Below, in pieces: positions 6,744 through 13,801 of a stretch of 20,198 nt of DNA. How positions within the stretch are numbered: the first letter of the stretch is position 1; each line of letters opens with the position of its first letter. The translations under genes and the position numbers were made by a program. The DNA lies in assembly GCF_938030725.1 (NCBI RefSeq), contig NZ_CALHIQ010000079.1, positions 1 to 20,198 on the forward strand, given 5' to 3'. The notes beneath the pieces are model-generated. The model was given only the letters and a program-made list of their open reading frames with translations, was not told the origin of the DNA and ran no database searches. The DNA comes from an uncultured Fretibacterium sp. GTDB lineage: Bacteria; Synergistota; Synergistia; Synergistales; Aminobacteriaceae.

Positions 6744-7334
6744 ATGGTCCAGGGTGGTATGGACAGGCGCATAGCCGGCATCATTCGATGGCTGGAACGG
6801 TTTCAGAGCTCCTATCGTTCCGGGGCCATCGAGAGTGCCTTGATGGACGCGGAGTGCGCCAGGGCGGACCTGGAGGACCTGCGGTCCGACGTGTGGCGGA
6901 GCGTGGGAGCGGCTCGGACGCCCCGCCGCGTCCGCCGCGCGGTCGTCACCTGGCTGGCCTCGCTGGTGCTCCTCGCCGTGCTGGCCGTTCCGTCCCCCCT
7001 GTCGCGGGAGGAAGGGTTAGCGGGGTTGCCCCTTCGCCACGAGGCCCGCGCCGTGGCCCAGGAGCCTGAGCGAAGGGTTGAAACGCCACTTCCGGCCCCG
7101 GCGGAATCCGCTCCTGTGCCTCCCCGCTCAGTCAAGGCCGAGAGGCGGCCCCCCTCCGACAGGAGGACGCGGGCGGCCGCACCAGCGCCGAGGCTGCAGC
7201 GGGTGACCGCGGTGCGCCCGGCCCCCCAGGAAAGGGGCACGGTGCCCGACGACAAGATGTTCCTGCTGCTTCAGACGGGAGCCAGGGCGCTGAGGAACGA
7301 GGGGCCGGCGATCCGAATCGACAGGGTGCAATGA
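6744..7334 (+). CDS. Single-pass, proline/arginine-rich membrane protein of unknown function
   Basis: I do not recognise this 196-residue protein. Residues 1-65 are soluble, mixed-charge and probably helical. A basic stretch (60-66) leads into one transmembrane helix (about 66-83). The remainder (85-165) is Pro/Ala/Arg-rich and probably disordered, and a short ordered-looking end (KMFLLLQTGARALRNEG, 171-187) closes the chain. Positive-inside logic puts the N-terminus in the cytoplasm and the tail in the periplasm. It starts 37 bp after the sigma factor gene with GGAGG six bases before the ATG, so it is real and probably co-transcribed. Topology and position would suit an anti-sigma partner or an envelope linker, but no known anti-sigma motif is visible. 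Confidence is high that it is a gene and low on function. Confidence 0.75.
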   Translation: MVQGGMDRRIAGIIRWLERFQSSYRSGAIESALMDAECARADLEDLRSDVWRSVGAARTPRRVRRAVVTWLASLVLLAVLAVPSPLSREEGLAGLPLRHEARAVAQEPERRVETPLPAPAESAPVPPRSVKAERRPPSDRRTRAAAPAPRLQRVTAVRPAPQERGTVPDDKMFLLLQTGARALRNEGPAIRIDRVQ

Positions 7335-7367
7335 GGCCCGCTGAAGGTGAACGCGCCAGTTTTTTTG

Positions 7368-7380
7368 ATAACATCGTTAT
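7368..7380. promoter_or_regulatory. Inverted repeat in the bamA leader (possible operator)
   Basis: ATAAC-ATC-GTTAT is a perfect 5-bp dyad with a 3-base centre. It lies in an AT-rich island (after a run of seven T at 7360-7366) in otherwise GC-rich DNA. It is 41 bp before the bamA start. No regulator can be named. Confidence 0.4.
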
Positions 7381-7384
7381 TTTA

Positions 7385-7409
7385 GGAACGTTTCAAAACT
7401 TGAAAGGTT
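7385..7409 (+). promoter_or_regulatory. Dyad TTTCAA-AAC-TTGAAA within a GGAAC-N16-GGTT arrangement before bamA
   Basis: TTTCAA (7391-7396) and TTGAAA (7400-7405) form a perfect 6-bp inverted repeat with a 3-base centre. The dyad sits in the spacer of GGAAC (7385-7389), 16 bases, then GGTT (7406-7409), a layout like promoters read by extracytoplasmic-function sigma factors. TTGAAAGG also recurs at 7400 and 7421, the second copy covering the bamA start codon. The dyad is plain to see; its role is inferred. Confidence 0.35.
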
Positions 7410-7420
7410 TTTGAGGAAAT

Positions 7421-9223
7421 TTGAAAGGAAGTGGAAGACCTTTGAGCTGCACTTTGTTAAGGGGCTCCGCGGGAGGGCGTCTTGGATCGGTATGGAGCTT
7501 CCTGGCGGGGGCTCTGGCGATGGTGCTCCTGTGCCTGCCCGTGGCGGCCGAGGCTGGAGCGGAGGCCGTGCCCGTCGCGAGGGTGAGCGTTTCGGGGAAC
7601 AGCCAGGTCACCTCGAACTACATCCTGGGCGTCGTTTCGACGAAGGTAGGGCAGACGCTGGATCGGGACGTGCTTCAGAAGGACATTGAGGCGATCTACA
7701 ACCAGGGCTTTTTCTCCTTTGTGGACGCGGACCTCACGCCGGAGCAGGACGGGGTTGCCGTGACGTTCTCCGTCAGGGAGAACCCAATCGTGGAGTCCAT
7801 CGTCTTCGAGGGCAACACCGTCTACACGAGCGAGCAGCTGATGAAGGAGGTCTTCTCCCAGGTCGGGACGGTCTTCAACCGCGTCTTCTTCCGCAACGAC
7901 CTGGATCGGATCCAAAACCGCTACCACACGGACGGCTACGTCATGGTGCGGGTGTCGGACGTGCAGGTGCAGGGCGGTGACATCCGCGTCAAGATACTGG
8001 AGCCCAGGGTGGGGAACGTCATCATCCAGGGCAACACCCGGACGAAGACGCAGGTGATCCGGAGGGAGATCAAGCTGAAGGAGGGGGACCTCTTCAACGT
8101 CACGCGCTTCCGCTACCAGCTGGGGAAGCTGCAGGGACTGGGCTACTTCGAGGACGTCAACGTCGCCTTCGACAGCCCGGATAACCAGGACGACGTGGTG
8201 GACCTCATCCTGACCGTGAAGGAGAAGCGCACGGCCTCCGTGGGGGTGAACCTGGCCTACGGCAGCGAGAGCGGGTTGAGCGGCGGCCTGACCTACGGGG
8301 ACACGAACCTGTTCGGCAAGGGGCTCAACTTCGAGATCGGCTTCGACGAGGGCGACGAGGCCAGCTACTGGCTGTCGCTGTCCAGCCCCTATATGGACTC
8401 CGAAACCTGGGCGTGGCGCGTGGGAGCGCGCTACCGCACCTACGACGATCGCTATTACTATCGCCAGGGGGAGCGTCAGTTCGAGTTCGACGAGAAGAAC
8501 ACCCAGTTCTACGCGGGGATCGGCAAGAAGTTCAAGAACGAAGACTGGAGCTGGTTCGCGACGCTTCGCCACGAGGACACCAGCTACGACGACGTCCACA
8601 ACACGATTCCGGGCTACATCGACGACCTCACGATGTGGGAGGGCACCAATCAGACGGTCGAGCTTCAGTTCACGCTGGACAAGCGCGACCCCTACCTGCC
8701 CTATCCGAAGGGCCTCGTGTGGGAGACGACCCTGGAGAAGGCCTTCGAGGGGCTGGGCGGCGAATTCGACTACATGAAGTACTGGACCCAGCTGCGGTGG
8801 TACACGCCCCTGAACAAGCTGGTGGAGGGGGTCGTGGACGTCGAGGGGACGTGGACCGATGAGAACCCCATCATCCTGGCCGCGCGGCTTCGCGTCGGGT
8901 CGGCCACGAACGATGAGCTGCCCGCCTTCGCCCGCTATTCCCTCGGCGGGATGAACACGCTTCGCGGGTACAGCAGCCGCTCCTTCGAGGGCAGCAACGT
9001 CCTCCTGGGCAACTTTGAGCTTCGGCTCCCCGTGCACGACAACTTCACGCTGGTGGGGTTCTTTGACGTCGGAAACGCCAGCAACTCCATGGACTGGGGT
9101 GACCTCCACGACAACTACGGCGTCGGCGTCCGGGTGAAGACCCCCTTCGGCAACCTGCGCGTGGACTACGCGCACGGCGAGGACGAGAACAAGACGTACT
9201 TTGGCTTCGGCGATATGTTCTAG
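7421..9223 (+). CDS. bamA: Outer-membrane protein assembly factor BamA (three-POTRA form)
   Basis: BamA folds and inserts beta-barrel proteins into the outer membrane. After a signal peptide (hydrophobic core about 24-43, probable cleavage near AEA, 44-49) come three POTRA domains: about 51-122, 123-196 and 197-271. The C-terminal 16-stranded barrel follows (272-600). The conserved loop-6 motif LRGY is at 514-517 (GGMNTLRGYSS) and the chain ends in a barrel-type strand with terminal Phe. E. coli BamA has five POTRAs and about 810 residues, so this is a short form. The start is a TTG at 7421 with GAGGA three bases upstream; a second TTG at 7442 is equally possible and keeps the signal peptide. 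It is followed by a gene that overlaps or directly abuts it and then by the lpx genes. Confidence 0.95.
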   Translation: MKGSGRPLSCTLLRGSAGGRLGSVWSFLAGALAMVLLCLPVAAEAGAEAVPVARVSVSGNSQVTSNYILGVVSTKVGQTLDRDVLQKDIEAIYNQGFFSFVDADLTPEQDGVAVTFSVRENPIVESIVFEGNTVYTSEQLMKEVFSQVGTVFNRVFFRNDLDRIQNRYHTDGYVMVRVSDVQVQGGDIRVKILEPRVGNVIIQGNTRTKTQVIRREIKLKEGDLFNVTRFRYQLGKLQGLGYFEDVNVAFDSPDNQDDVVDLILTVKEKRTASVGVNLAYGSESGLSGGLTYGDTNLFGKGLNFEIGFDEGDEASYWLSLSSPYMDSETWAWRVGARYRTYDDRYYYRQGERQFEFDEKNTQFYAGIGKKFKNEDWSWFATLRHEDTSYDDVHNTIPGYIDDLTMWEGTNQTVELQFTLDKRDPYLPYPKGLVWETTLEKAFEGLGGEFDYMKYWTQLRWYTPLNKLVEGVVDVEGTWTDENPIILAARLRVGSATNDELPAFARYSLGGMNTLRGYSSRSFEGSNVLLGNFELRLPVHDNFTLVGFFDVGNASNSMDWGDLHDNYGVGVRVKTPFGNLRVDYAHGEDENKTYFGFGDMF

Positions 9224-10499
9224 CCGTTCCGGGCCAGGGTGCGGTGCTCGACGCCGGAGGCCCTTGTGGACAGCAACGGCGCTCCTTCCGGCCGCGCTCC
9301 TTTCCCTGTTCGCGTTGCTCGTCCCTGCCCCCGCGTGGGCGGACCTGAGCGTTTCCGGGCTTCCGACCTGGCTTGAGCCCGCGGTCCGCCGCAGCCTCGA
9401 CGCCGTCTGGAACGAGATTCCGAAGGACCTCGGCGTGGACCGGGAGGGAACCCTCTCCACGGTAGCGGGGCGGCTCTTCGTGGGCTACGACGTCGAGGTG
9501 CGCCGGGGGGAAAATGGACCTGCCGTTCGCTTCGTCCCGGAGGCTCGGACGTCGTGGGACGTGGAGTTGAGACTGCCTGAGTTTCGCGGAACGCTCTCCG
9601 ACTGGTTTCGTGCGGACGTGGATGGGCTTGTGGAGGAGATCGCGGCCCTGCTGCGCCCGCTGCCGGAGGCGGCGCTCACGTGGGCGGACGAGGCCCTGAG
9701 GGCGCGGATCGCGGAGGCCCTGGAGGCCAGGACGCCGGGCTGGGACTTCTCCCTTCAGGTTGCCTTCTCGCCGACAGGCGGGACGCTGACGATCTCCTTT
9801 CGTCCAGGGACGCCCCTCGTGCTGGCGGTGACCCCCTCCATCTACTCGCGGACCATCCCCGTGATGCTTCAGTCCGACCTTCAGGCCAAGCTGGTGACGG
9901 CCTTTTCCCCGCTGGTCGGGCTCCCGGTGTCCTGGGTGGCGCACCACAGGGCGGACGCGGAGAGGATGGCGCAGGAGTTTCTGGAGGAGCGTCACTCCGT
10001 GGAGAACATGCGGGCGCAGGCTGAGGCGACGTTCGTCGCCGCGCCCGTGGCGAAGCTGGACGCCAGGGTGGACAGTGATCGGTTTCTCTTTCAGGTCTGG
10101 GTGTCGGCCTACGCCGGACTGGAGGACCGCTACCCGGAGGCGGGGGCCTTCTTTGGATGGAACACGGCGAACCTCACCGGGGTGGACCTCGAGCTCTACG
10201 GAGAAGCCGTCGTCGAGCTGGAGGCCTTTGAGCTGACGCGCCGCCTGGGCCTGCGCCTGCGCCTCTTTGGGGACCTCTGGGCCGGCGCGGAGGTGCAATG
10301 GCCGGAGGAGGAGTGGTTTGGCCGCCTGCAGTGGGGCCCCTCCCGGATGCGTCGGCCGTACCTCTGGTGGCGCTGGAGCCCGGAGCTGGGGCAGGAGGGC
10401 GCGCTGGGCTACCGCGTCGACGAGCACATCTCCATCGAGATCTACTACGACGGGACGAACGACGATCGGGTGGGGCTGAGGGGGCTGTGGTCCCTGTGA
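9201..10499 (+). CDS. Exported protein of unknown function between bamA and lpxD
   Basis: I do not recognise this protein (432 residues from TTG 9201, or 411 from TTG 9264). A signal peptide is clear: RRRR (17-20), a long hydrophobic core (about 23-43) and AWA before Asp48. The basic n-region favours the upstream start, which overlaps bamA by 23 bp; the later TTG has GGAGG only three bases away and would lose the arginines. The middle (50-290) mixes helices and strands with no familiar motif. From about 285 the sequence alternates hydrophobic and polar residues rich in Trp, Tyr and Phe (for example DLELYGEAVVELEAFEL, 329-345; HISIEIYYDG, 409-418) and ends GLRGLWSL. That looks like a run of beta strands, perhaps a small outer-membrane barrel. 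In many diderms this slot holds the chaperone Skp/OmpH, but this protein is not Skp-like. Confidence 0.75.
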   Translation: MASAICSSRSGPGCGARRRRPLWTATALLPAALLSLFALLVPAPAWADLSVSGLPTWLEPAVRRSLDAVWNEIPKDLGVDREGTLSTVAGRLFVGYDVEVRRGENGPAVRFVPEARTSWDVELRLPEFRGTLSDWFRADVDGLVEEIAALLRPLPEAALTWADEALRARIAEALEARTPGWDFSLQVAFSPTGGTLTISFRPGTPLVLAVTPSIYSRTIPVMLQSDLQAKLVTAFSPLVGLPVSWVAHHRADAERMAQEFLEERHSVENMRAQAEATFVAAPVAKLDARVDSDRFLFQVWVSAYAGLEDRYPEAGAFFGWNTANLTGVDLELYGEAVVELEAFELTRRLGLRLRLFGDLWAGAEVQWPEEEWFGRLQWGPSRMRRPYLWWRWSPELGQEGALGYRVDEHISIEIYYDGTNDDRVGLRGLWSL

Positions 10500-10522
10500 T
10501 CCGCGCAGAAGGAGGAAGTACG

Positions 10523-11569
10523 ATGAAGGAGGTCACCCTGAACGCCCTGGCCCAGGAGCTTGGCTTGAAGGCCATCGGCAGGGGGGAGAGGACGGTGTCC
10601 TTGGTCGCGGCACCCGGCACGGCGAACGAGAGGACGATCTGCCCGGTGTGGGAGGAGCGGGCTCTGCCGCTGGTAGGGAAGGACGTGCCCATCCTGGCCC
10701 CCCTCGCCCTGTTCGAGCCGGGACGGGACGGGATCGTCTCCGATCGTCCGCGGGAGGCGCTGCCGAAGCTCCTCGCGTTCTTCGTGCCGGAGCGCCCCGC
10801 TCGCCGCGGCGTGCACCCCACGGCGGTGGTGGACCCGGAGGCCTCCCTGGACCCCGACGCCTGGGTGGGGCCTCATGCCGTGGTGGGACCGAAAACGGTG
10901 GTCGAGGGCGGGGCGGAGGTCGGCGCGGGGGCCTTCGTCGGCGCGCGGTGCCGCGTTGGGGCGAGGACGATCCTGGAGCCCGGAGCCGTGCTGCTGGACG
11001 GGGTGTGCGTGGGGCGGGACTGCATCCTGCACTCCGGCTGCGTCCTGGGCTGTGACGGCTTCGGCTTTTTGCCCTCGCCGGACGGTCCCGTGAAGATCCC
11101 CCAGATCGGCGGGGTGGAGATCGGCGACCGCGTGGAGATCGGGGCCTGCTCCACCGTGGACCGCGGCACGATGGAGGACACGGTCATCGGCGACGGGACG
11201 AAGATCGACAACCACGTCCAGGTGGGGCACAACGTGCGCGTGGGGCGCGGCTGCATCCTCTGCTCCATGTCGGGCATCGCGGGCAGCTCCGTCCTGGAGG
11301 ACGGGGTGACGCTCTCCGTGCAGGCAGGGATCACGGACCACGTCACGATTGGCCGGGGTGCCGTGCTGGCGGCCCGGACGGGCGTCACAAACGACGTTCC
11401 CGCCGGGGCCGTGCTGTCCGGCTTCCCCGCGCGGCCCCACCAGGAGGCCAAGCGTGCCATGGTGTTGGCTGCGGACCTCCCTGCCCTGTTCAAGCGGCTT
11501 CGGAGCCTGGAGCGTCGCCTTGAGGCCCGTTCGGGAGAGCGGGAGAGTTTGGCGGAGGCAAAAAGGTGA
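10523..11569 (+). CDS. lpxD: UDP-3-O-(3-hydroxyacyl)glucosamine N-acyltransferase LpxD
   Basis: LpxD adds the second 3-hydroxyacyl chain, from acyl-ACP, onto the glucosamine nitrogen of the lipid A precursor. I chose the ATG at 10523, giving 348 residues, because AAGGAGGAAG lies just upstream; the frame is open further upstream but overlaps the previous gene. Residues 1-95 form the uridine-binding domain. From about 96 to 300 the hexapeptide repeats of a left-handed beta helix are visible (VHPTAVVDPEASLDPDAWVG...). The probable catalytic histidine is H236 in QVGHNV, matching His239 of the E. coli enzyme. A C-terminal helix (310-335, LFKRLRSLERRLEA) fits the acyl-ACP-binding extension. Its stop codon overlaps the lpxC start by 4 bp (GTGA). 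Confidence 0.97.
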   Translation: MKEVTLNALAQELGLKAIGRGERTVSLVAAPGTANERTICPVWEERALPLVGKDVPILAPLALFEPGRDGIVSDRPREALPKLLAFFVPERPARRGVHPTAVVDPEASLDPDAWVGPHAVVGPKTVVEGGAEVGAGAFVGARCRVGARTILEPGAVLLDGVCVGRDCILHSGCVLGCDGFGFLPSPDGPVKIPQIGGVEIGDRVEIGACSTVDRGTMEDTVIGDGTKIDNHVQVGHNVRVGRGCILCSMSGIAGSSVLEDGVTLSVQAGITDHVTIGRGAVLAARTGVTNDVPAGAVLSGFPARPHQEAKRAMVLAADLPALFKRLRSLERRLEARSGERESLAEAKR

Positions 11570-12414
11570 GCCCCCTGGACGCAGCGGGCGCCGGGCGGTA
11601 TCGCCGCCTGCTCCGCCCCCTCTCCTTCAGCGGCATTGGCCTGCACTCGGGGCTTGAGTGCAGGCTGCGCTTCCTGCCGGCCGAGGGAGGCATCGTCCTG
11701 GCCTCGGAGGGACAGGAGGCCCCCATCGAGAGGATGACCCTGTCCGGGAGCGGCCGCGGGTCGGACTACCTCTTCCCGGACGGCCGCAGGGTCCGGACCT
11801 GCGAGCACGTCCTTGCCGCCTTGACGGGCCTTGGAGTCTGGGGGGCCCGGCTTGAGGTGGAGGGGGGGGAGATGCCGGCGCTGGACGGCTGCGCGGCCCT
11901 CGTCGGCGCAGCGGTGATGGAGAGCTCGGAGCCCTGCGGGGAAGCTCCGGCCCCTCTGAGCCTCTCCACCTCCCTCCGGGTGGGGGACGAGTCCCGCTTC
12001 GTCGCGGCGTTTCCCGCGGAGGGGCTTCACGTCACCTGCGTCGTGCGCTACGATGCGCCCGTGATCGGCGTGCAGATGCTCGAGTTCGCCTGGAGCGCGG
12101 AGGGCTTCCTGGGGCGGGTTGCGGGGGCGCGGACCTTCGCCATGGCGCAGGAGATCGAGGCGCTGCGGGCGCAGGGGCTGGCCCTGGGGGGGACGCTGGA
12201 CAACGCCATCCTGGTGGAGGGGGCCTCGGCGCGGGCGTCGGGGGGGCTGCGCTGGCCGGACGAGTTCGTCCGGCACAAGACGCTGGACCTCATCGGCGAC
12301 CTGGCGGCGCTGGGGCGACCGCTCTACGCCCACCTGGTGGCCGTGAAGGCGGGGCATGAGTTGCACCTGCAGATGGCGGAGCGCCTTCGGGCGCTGGTGA
12401 AAAGACAGGCGTGA
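11566..12414 (+). CDS. lpxC: UDP-3-O-acyl-N-acetylglucosamine deacetylase LpxC
   Basis: LpxC is the zinc enzyme of the committed step of lipid A synthesis. The 282-residue chain shows GIGLHSG (23-29), the CEHVLAALTGLG motif with zinc ligand H81 and catalytic E80, MPALDGCA (103-110), RHKTLDLIGDL with ligands H237 and D241, and GHELH with the catalytic base H264. All active-site residues are present. It is slightly shorter than the E. coli enzyme (305 residues), mostly at the C-terminus. The start is a GTG overlapping the lpxD stop codon by 4 bp, with GGAGG about eight bases upstream inside lpxD, so translation should be coupled. fabZ follows after 37 bp. Separate lpxC and fabZ genes are seen here, not the fused form of Bacteroidota. 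Confidence 0.97.
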   Translation: MSPLDAAGAGRYRRLLRPLSFSGIGLHSGLECRLRFLPAEGGIVLASEGQEAPIERMTLSGSGRGSDYLFPDGRRVRTCEHVLAALTGLGVWGARLEVEGGEMPALDGCAALVGAAVMESSEPCGEAPAPLSLSTSLRVGDESRFVAAFPAEGLHVTCVVRYDAPVIGVQMLEFAWSAEGFLGRVAGARTFAMAQEIEALRAQGLALGGTLDNAILVEGASARASGGLRWPDEFVRHKTLDLIGDLAALGRPLYAHLVAVKAGHELHLQMAERLRALVKRQA

Positions 12415-12451
12415 TCCCCCGTGGGATGAGCCCTGCGAGGAGGTATGGGGT

Positions 12452-12907
12452 TTGGACATCATTGAGATCATGAACATGCTGCGGCACCGCTATCCCTTTC
12501 TGATGGTGGACCGCATCACGGAGTACGACGAGTCGCACGTCACGGGCTACAAGAACGTCACGATCAACGAGCCCTTCTTTCAGGGTCACTTCCCCGGGGA
12601 CCCGACGATGCCCGGCGTGCTGATCCTGGAGGCCATGGGGCAGGTGGCCTCCGTGCTGGTGGCCGTCCGGCTGGGGAAGGAGCAGACGGGGAAGATCGCC
12701 TTCCTCGCCGGGGTGGACAAGGCCCGATTCCGCAAGCCCGTGCGCCCCGGGGACCGACTGGTCACGAAGGCGGAGCTGACGCGGCTCAGGGGTGTTGCCG
12801 GCAGGGCGCGGGTCACGGGCTACGTGGACGACGAGGTGGTGGCGGAGGGCGAATTCATCTTCATGGTGGGGTCGACCCTGAACAAGCACGAGGAGGGTGA
12901 GAAGTGA
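12452..12907 (+). CDS. fabZ: 3-hydroxyacyl-ACP dehydratase FabZ
   Basis: FabZ dehydrates 3-hydroxyacyl-ACP in fatty acid elongation and so competes with LpxA/LpxD for the same substrate. The 151-residue protein begins MDIIEIMNMLRHRYPFLMVDR, the typical start of the family. It carries the hot-dog helix with the catalytic pair H46 (GHFPGDPTMPG) and E60 (LILEAMGQ). The start is TTG at 12452; AGGAGGT lies seven bases upstream and no in-frame ATG upstream fits. The stop codon overlaps the lpxA start by 4 bp (GTGA). Identity is very secure. Confidence 0.97.
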   Translation: MDIIEIMNMLRHRYPFLMVDRITEYDESHVTGYKNVTINEPFFQGHFPGDPTMPGVLILEAMGQVASVLVAVRLGKEQTGKIAFLAGVDKARFRKPVRPGDRLVTKAELTRLRGVAGRARVTGYVDDEVVAEGEFIFMVGSTLNKHEEGEK

Positions 12908-13707
12908 GCGTCAGCGTCCATCCCTCGGCCATCGTCGCGCGGGGGGCGGAGCTGGGGGACGGCGTTCGCGTCGGCCCGTACTGCTGCATCGACTCCCGCG
13001 TCGTCATCGGGGAGGGGACGGTGCTGAACGCCTTCGTCACGGTCCACGACGGCGTCACCATCGGTCGAAACTGCCATATCTACGAGTACACCGCCCTGGG
13101 CGGCGAGCCCCAGGACCACAGCTACAGGGGAGAGGCGTCCCGGGTGCGCATCGGCGACGACAACGTCATCCGCGAGAACGTCACCATCAACCGGGCGACG
13201 GGCGAGGGCAACGAAACGGTGGTGGGGAACGGATGCCTCATCATGGACGGCGTGCACCTGGCGCACAACGTCCACGTCGGAAACGCCGTCACCATCGCCA
13301 ACAAGGTGGGGCTCTCCGGTTTCGTCCAGGTTGGGGACCACACGGTGTTCGGCGGCATGGCCGGGGCCCATCAGTTCGTCCGCATCGGCTGCTACTGCAT
13401 GGTGGGCGGGCTCTACCGCGTGGCGAAGGACGTCCCCCCCTACACGCTGGCGGCGGGCGAGCCCCTGCGCCTTGAGGGACTGAACTCCGTGGGGCTGAAG
13501 CGGGCCGGGTTCTCCGCCGAAACGCGGAAGGCCATCCGGACCTTCTATCGCGAGCTCTACCGCAGGGACCGCCGATTCACGGATTCCCTGGAGGAGCTGA
13601 GGGGAAGGCGGGACGCCTTCATCCTGGAGGTCCAAAATGCCCTCGACTTCTACGAGGGAAGCCAGCGCGGCGTCACGTTCTGGGGGCACGGCTCGGAGTC
13701 CGACTGA
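12904..13707 (+). CDS. lpxA: Acyl-[ACP]-UDP-N-acetylglucosamine O-acyltransferase LpxA
   Basis: LpxA starts lipid A synthesis by moving a 3-hydroxyacyl chain from ACP to UDP-GlcNAc. The 267-residue protein has an N-terminal left-handed beta helix of hexapeptide repeats (about 1-185) and a helical C-terminal domain (LNSVGLKRAGFS onward). The catalytic histidine is H121 in GVHLAHNVHVGN, matching E. coli His125. INRAT, GGMAGAHQF and DVPPYTLA are all conserved. The chain-length ruler position, Gly173 in the E. coli enzyme, is also glycine here (G169 in MVGG), which leaves room for a long (about C14) acyl chain. The GTG start overlaps fabZ by 4 bp. LpxA is the last lipid A gene in the window; lpxB, lpxH/I and lpxK are not present here. 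Confidence 0.97.
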   Translation: MSVSVHPSAIVARGAELGDGVRVGPYCCIDSRVVIGEGTVLNAFVTVHDGVTIGRNCHIYEYTALGGEPQDHSYRGEASRVRIGDDNVIRENVTINRATGEGNETVVGNGCLIMDGVHLAHNVHVGNAVTIANKVGLSGFVQVGDHTVFGGMAGAHQFVRIGCYCMVGGLYRVAKDVPPYTLAAGEPLRLEGLNSVGLKRAGFSAETRKAIRTFYRELYRRDRRFTDSLEELRGRRDAFILEVQNALDFYEGSQRGVTFWGHGSESD

Positions 13708-13713
13708 GATGCC

Positions 13714-13739
13714 GTGCGCAGGGCGCACTCTTCCGGAAG
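13714..13739. other. Two adjacent palindromes between lpxA and pgm
   Basis: GTGCGC-AGG-GCGCAC (13714-13728) is a perfect 6-bp hairpin with a 3-base loop, followed at once by the 10-bp palindrome CTTCCGGAAG (13730-13739). No T-tract follows, so this is not a normal intrinsic terminator. It may mark the end of the lpx unit, be a processing site or be chance. Confidence 0.3.
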
Positions 13740-13801
13740 TTTCAGGCGGAGGGTCAGGGCATGGATTGGAATAGAGTTTTCAATGAGGAGGTTCTGCAAC
13801 C

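Noticed and set aside
5426..6784. 452-codon minus-strand frame opposite the phosphatase and sigma genes
   Set aside because: Both sense genes carry full family motifs; the antisense frame has none.
7351..7367. Run of seven T before bamA as a terminator of the upstream gene
   Set aside because: No stable GC-rich stem directly precedes it; GGTGAACGCGCC does not pair well. More likely part of the AT-rich control region.
7457..9460. 667-codon open frame on the minus strand opposite bamA
   Set aside because: It is the longest open frame of the window but is antisense of a secure bamA; composition (His/Val/Arg-rich, no domain) is that of a GC-rich shadow frame.
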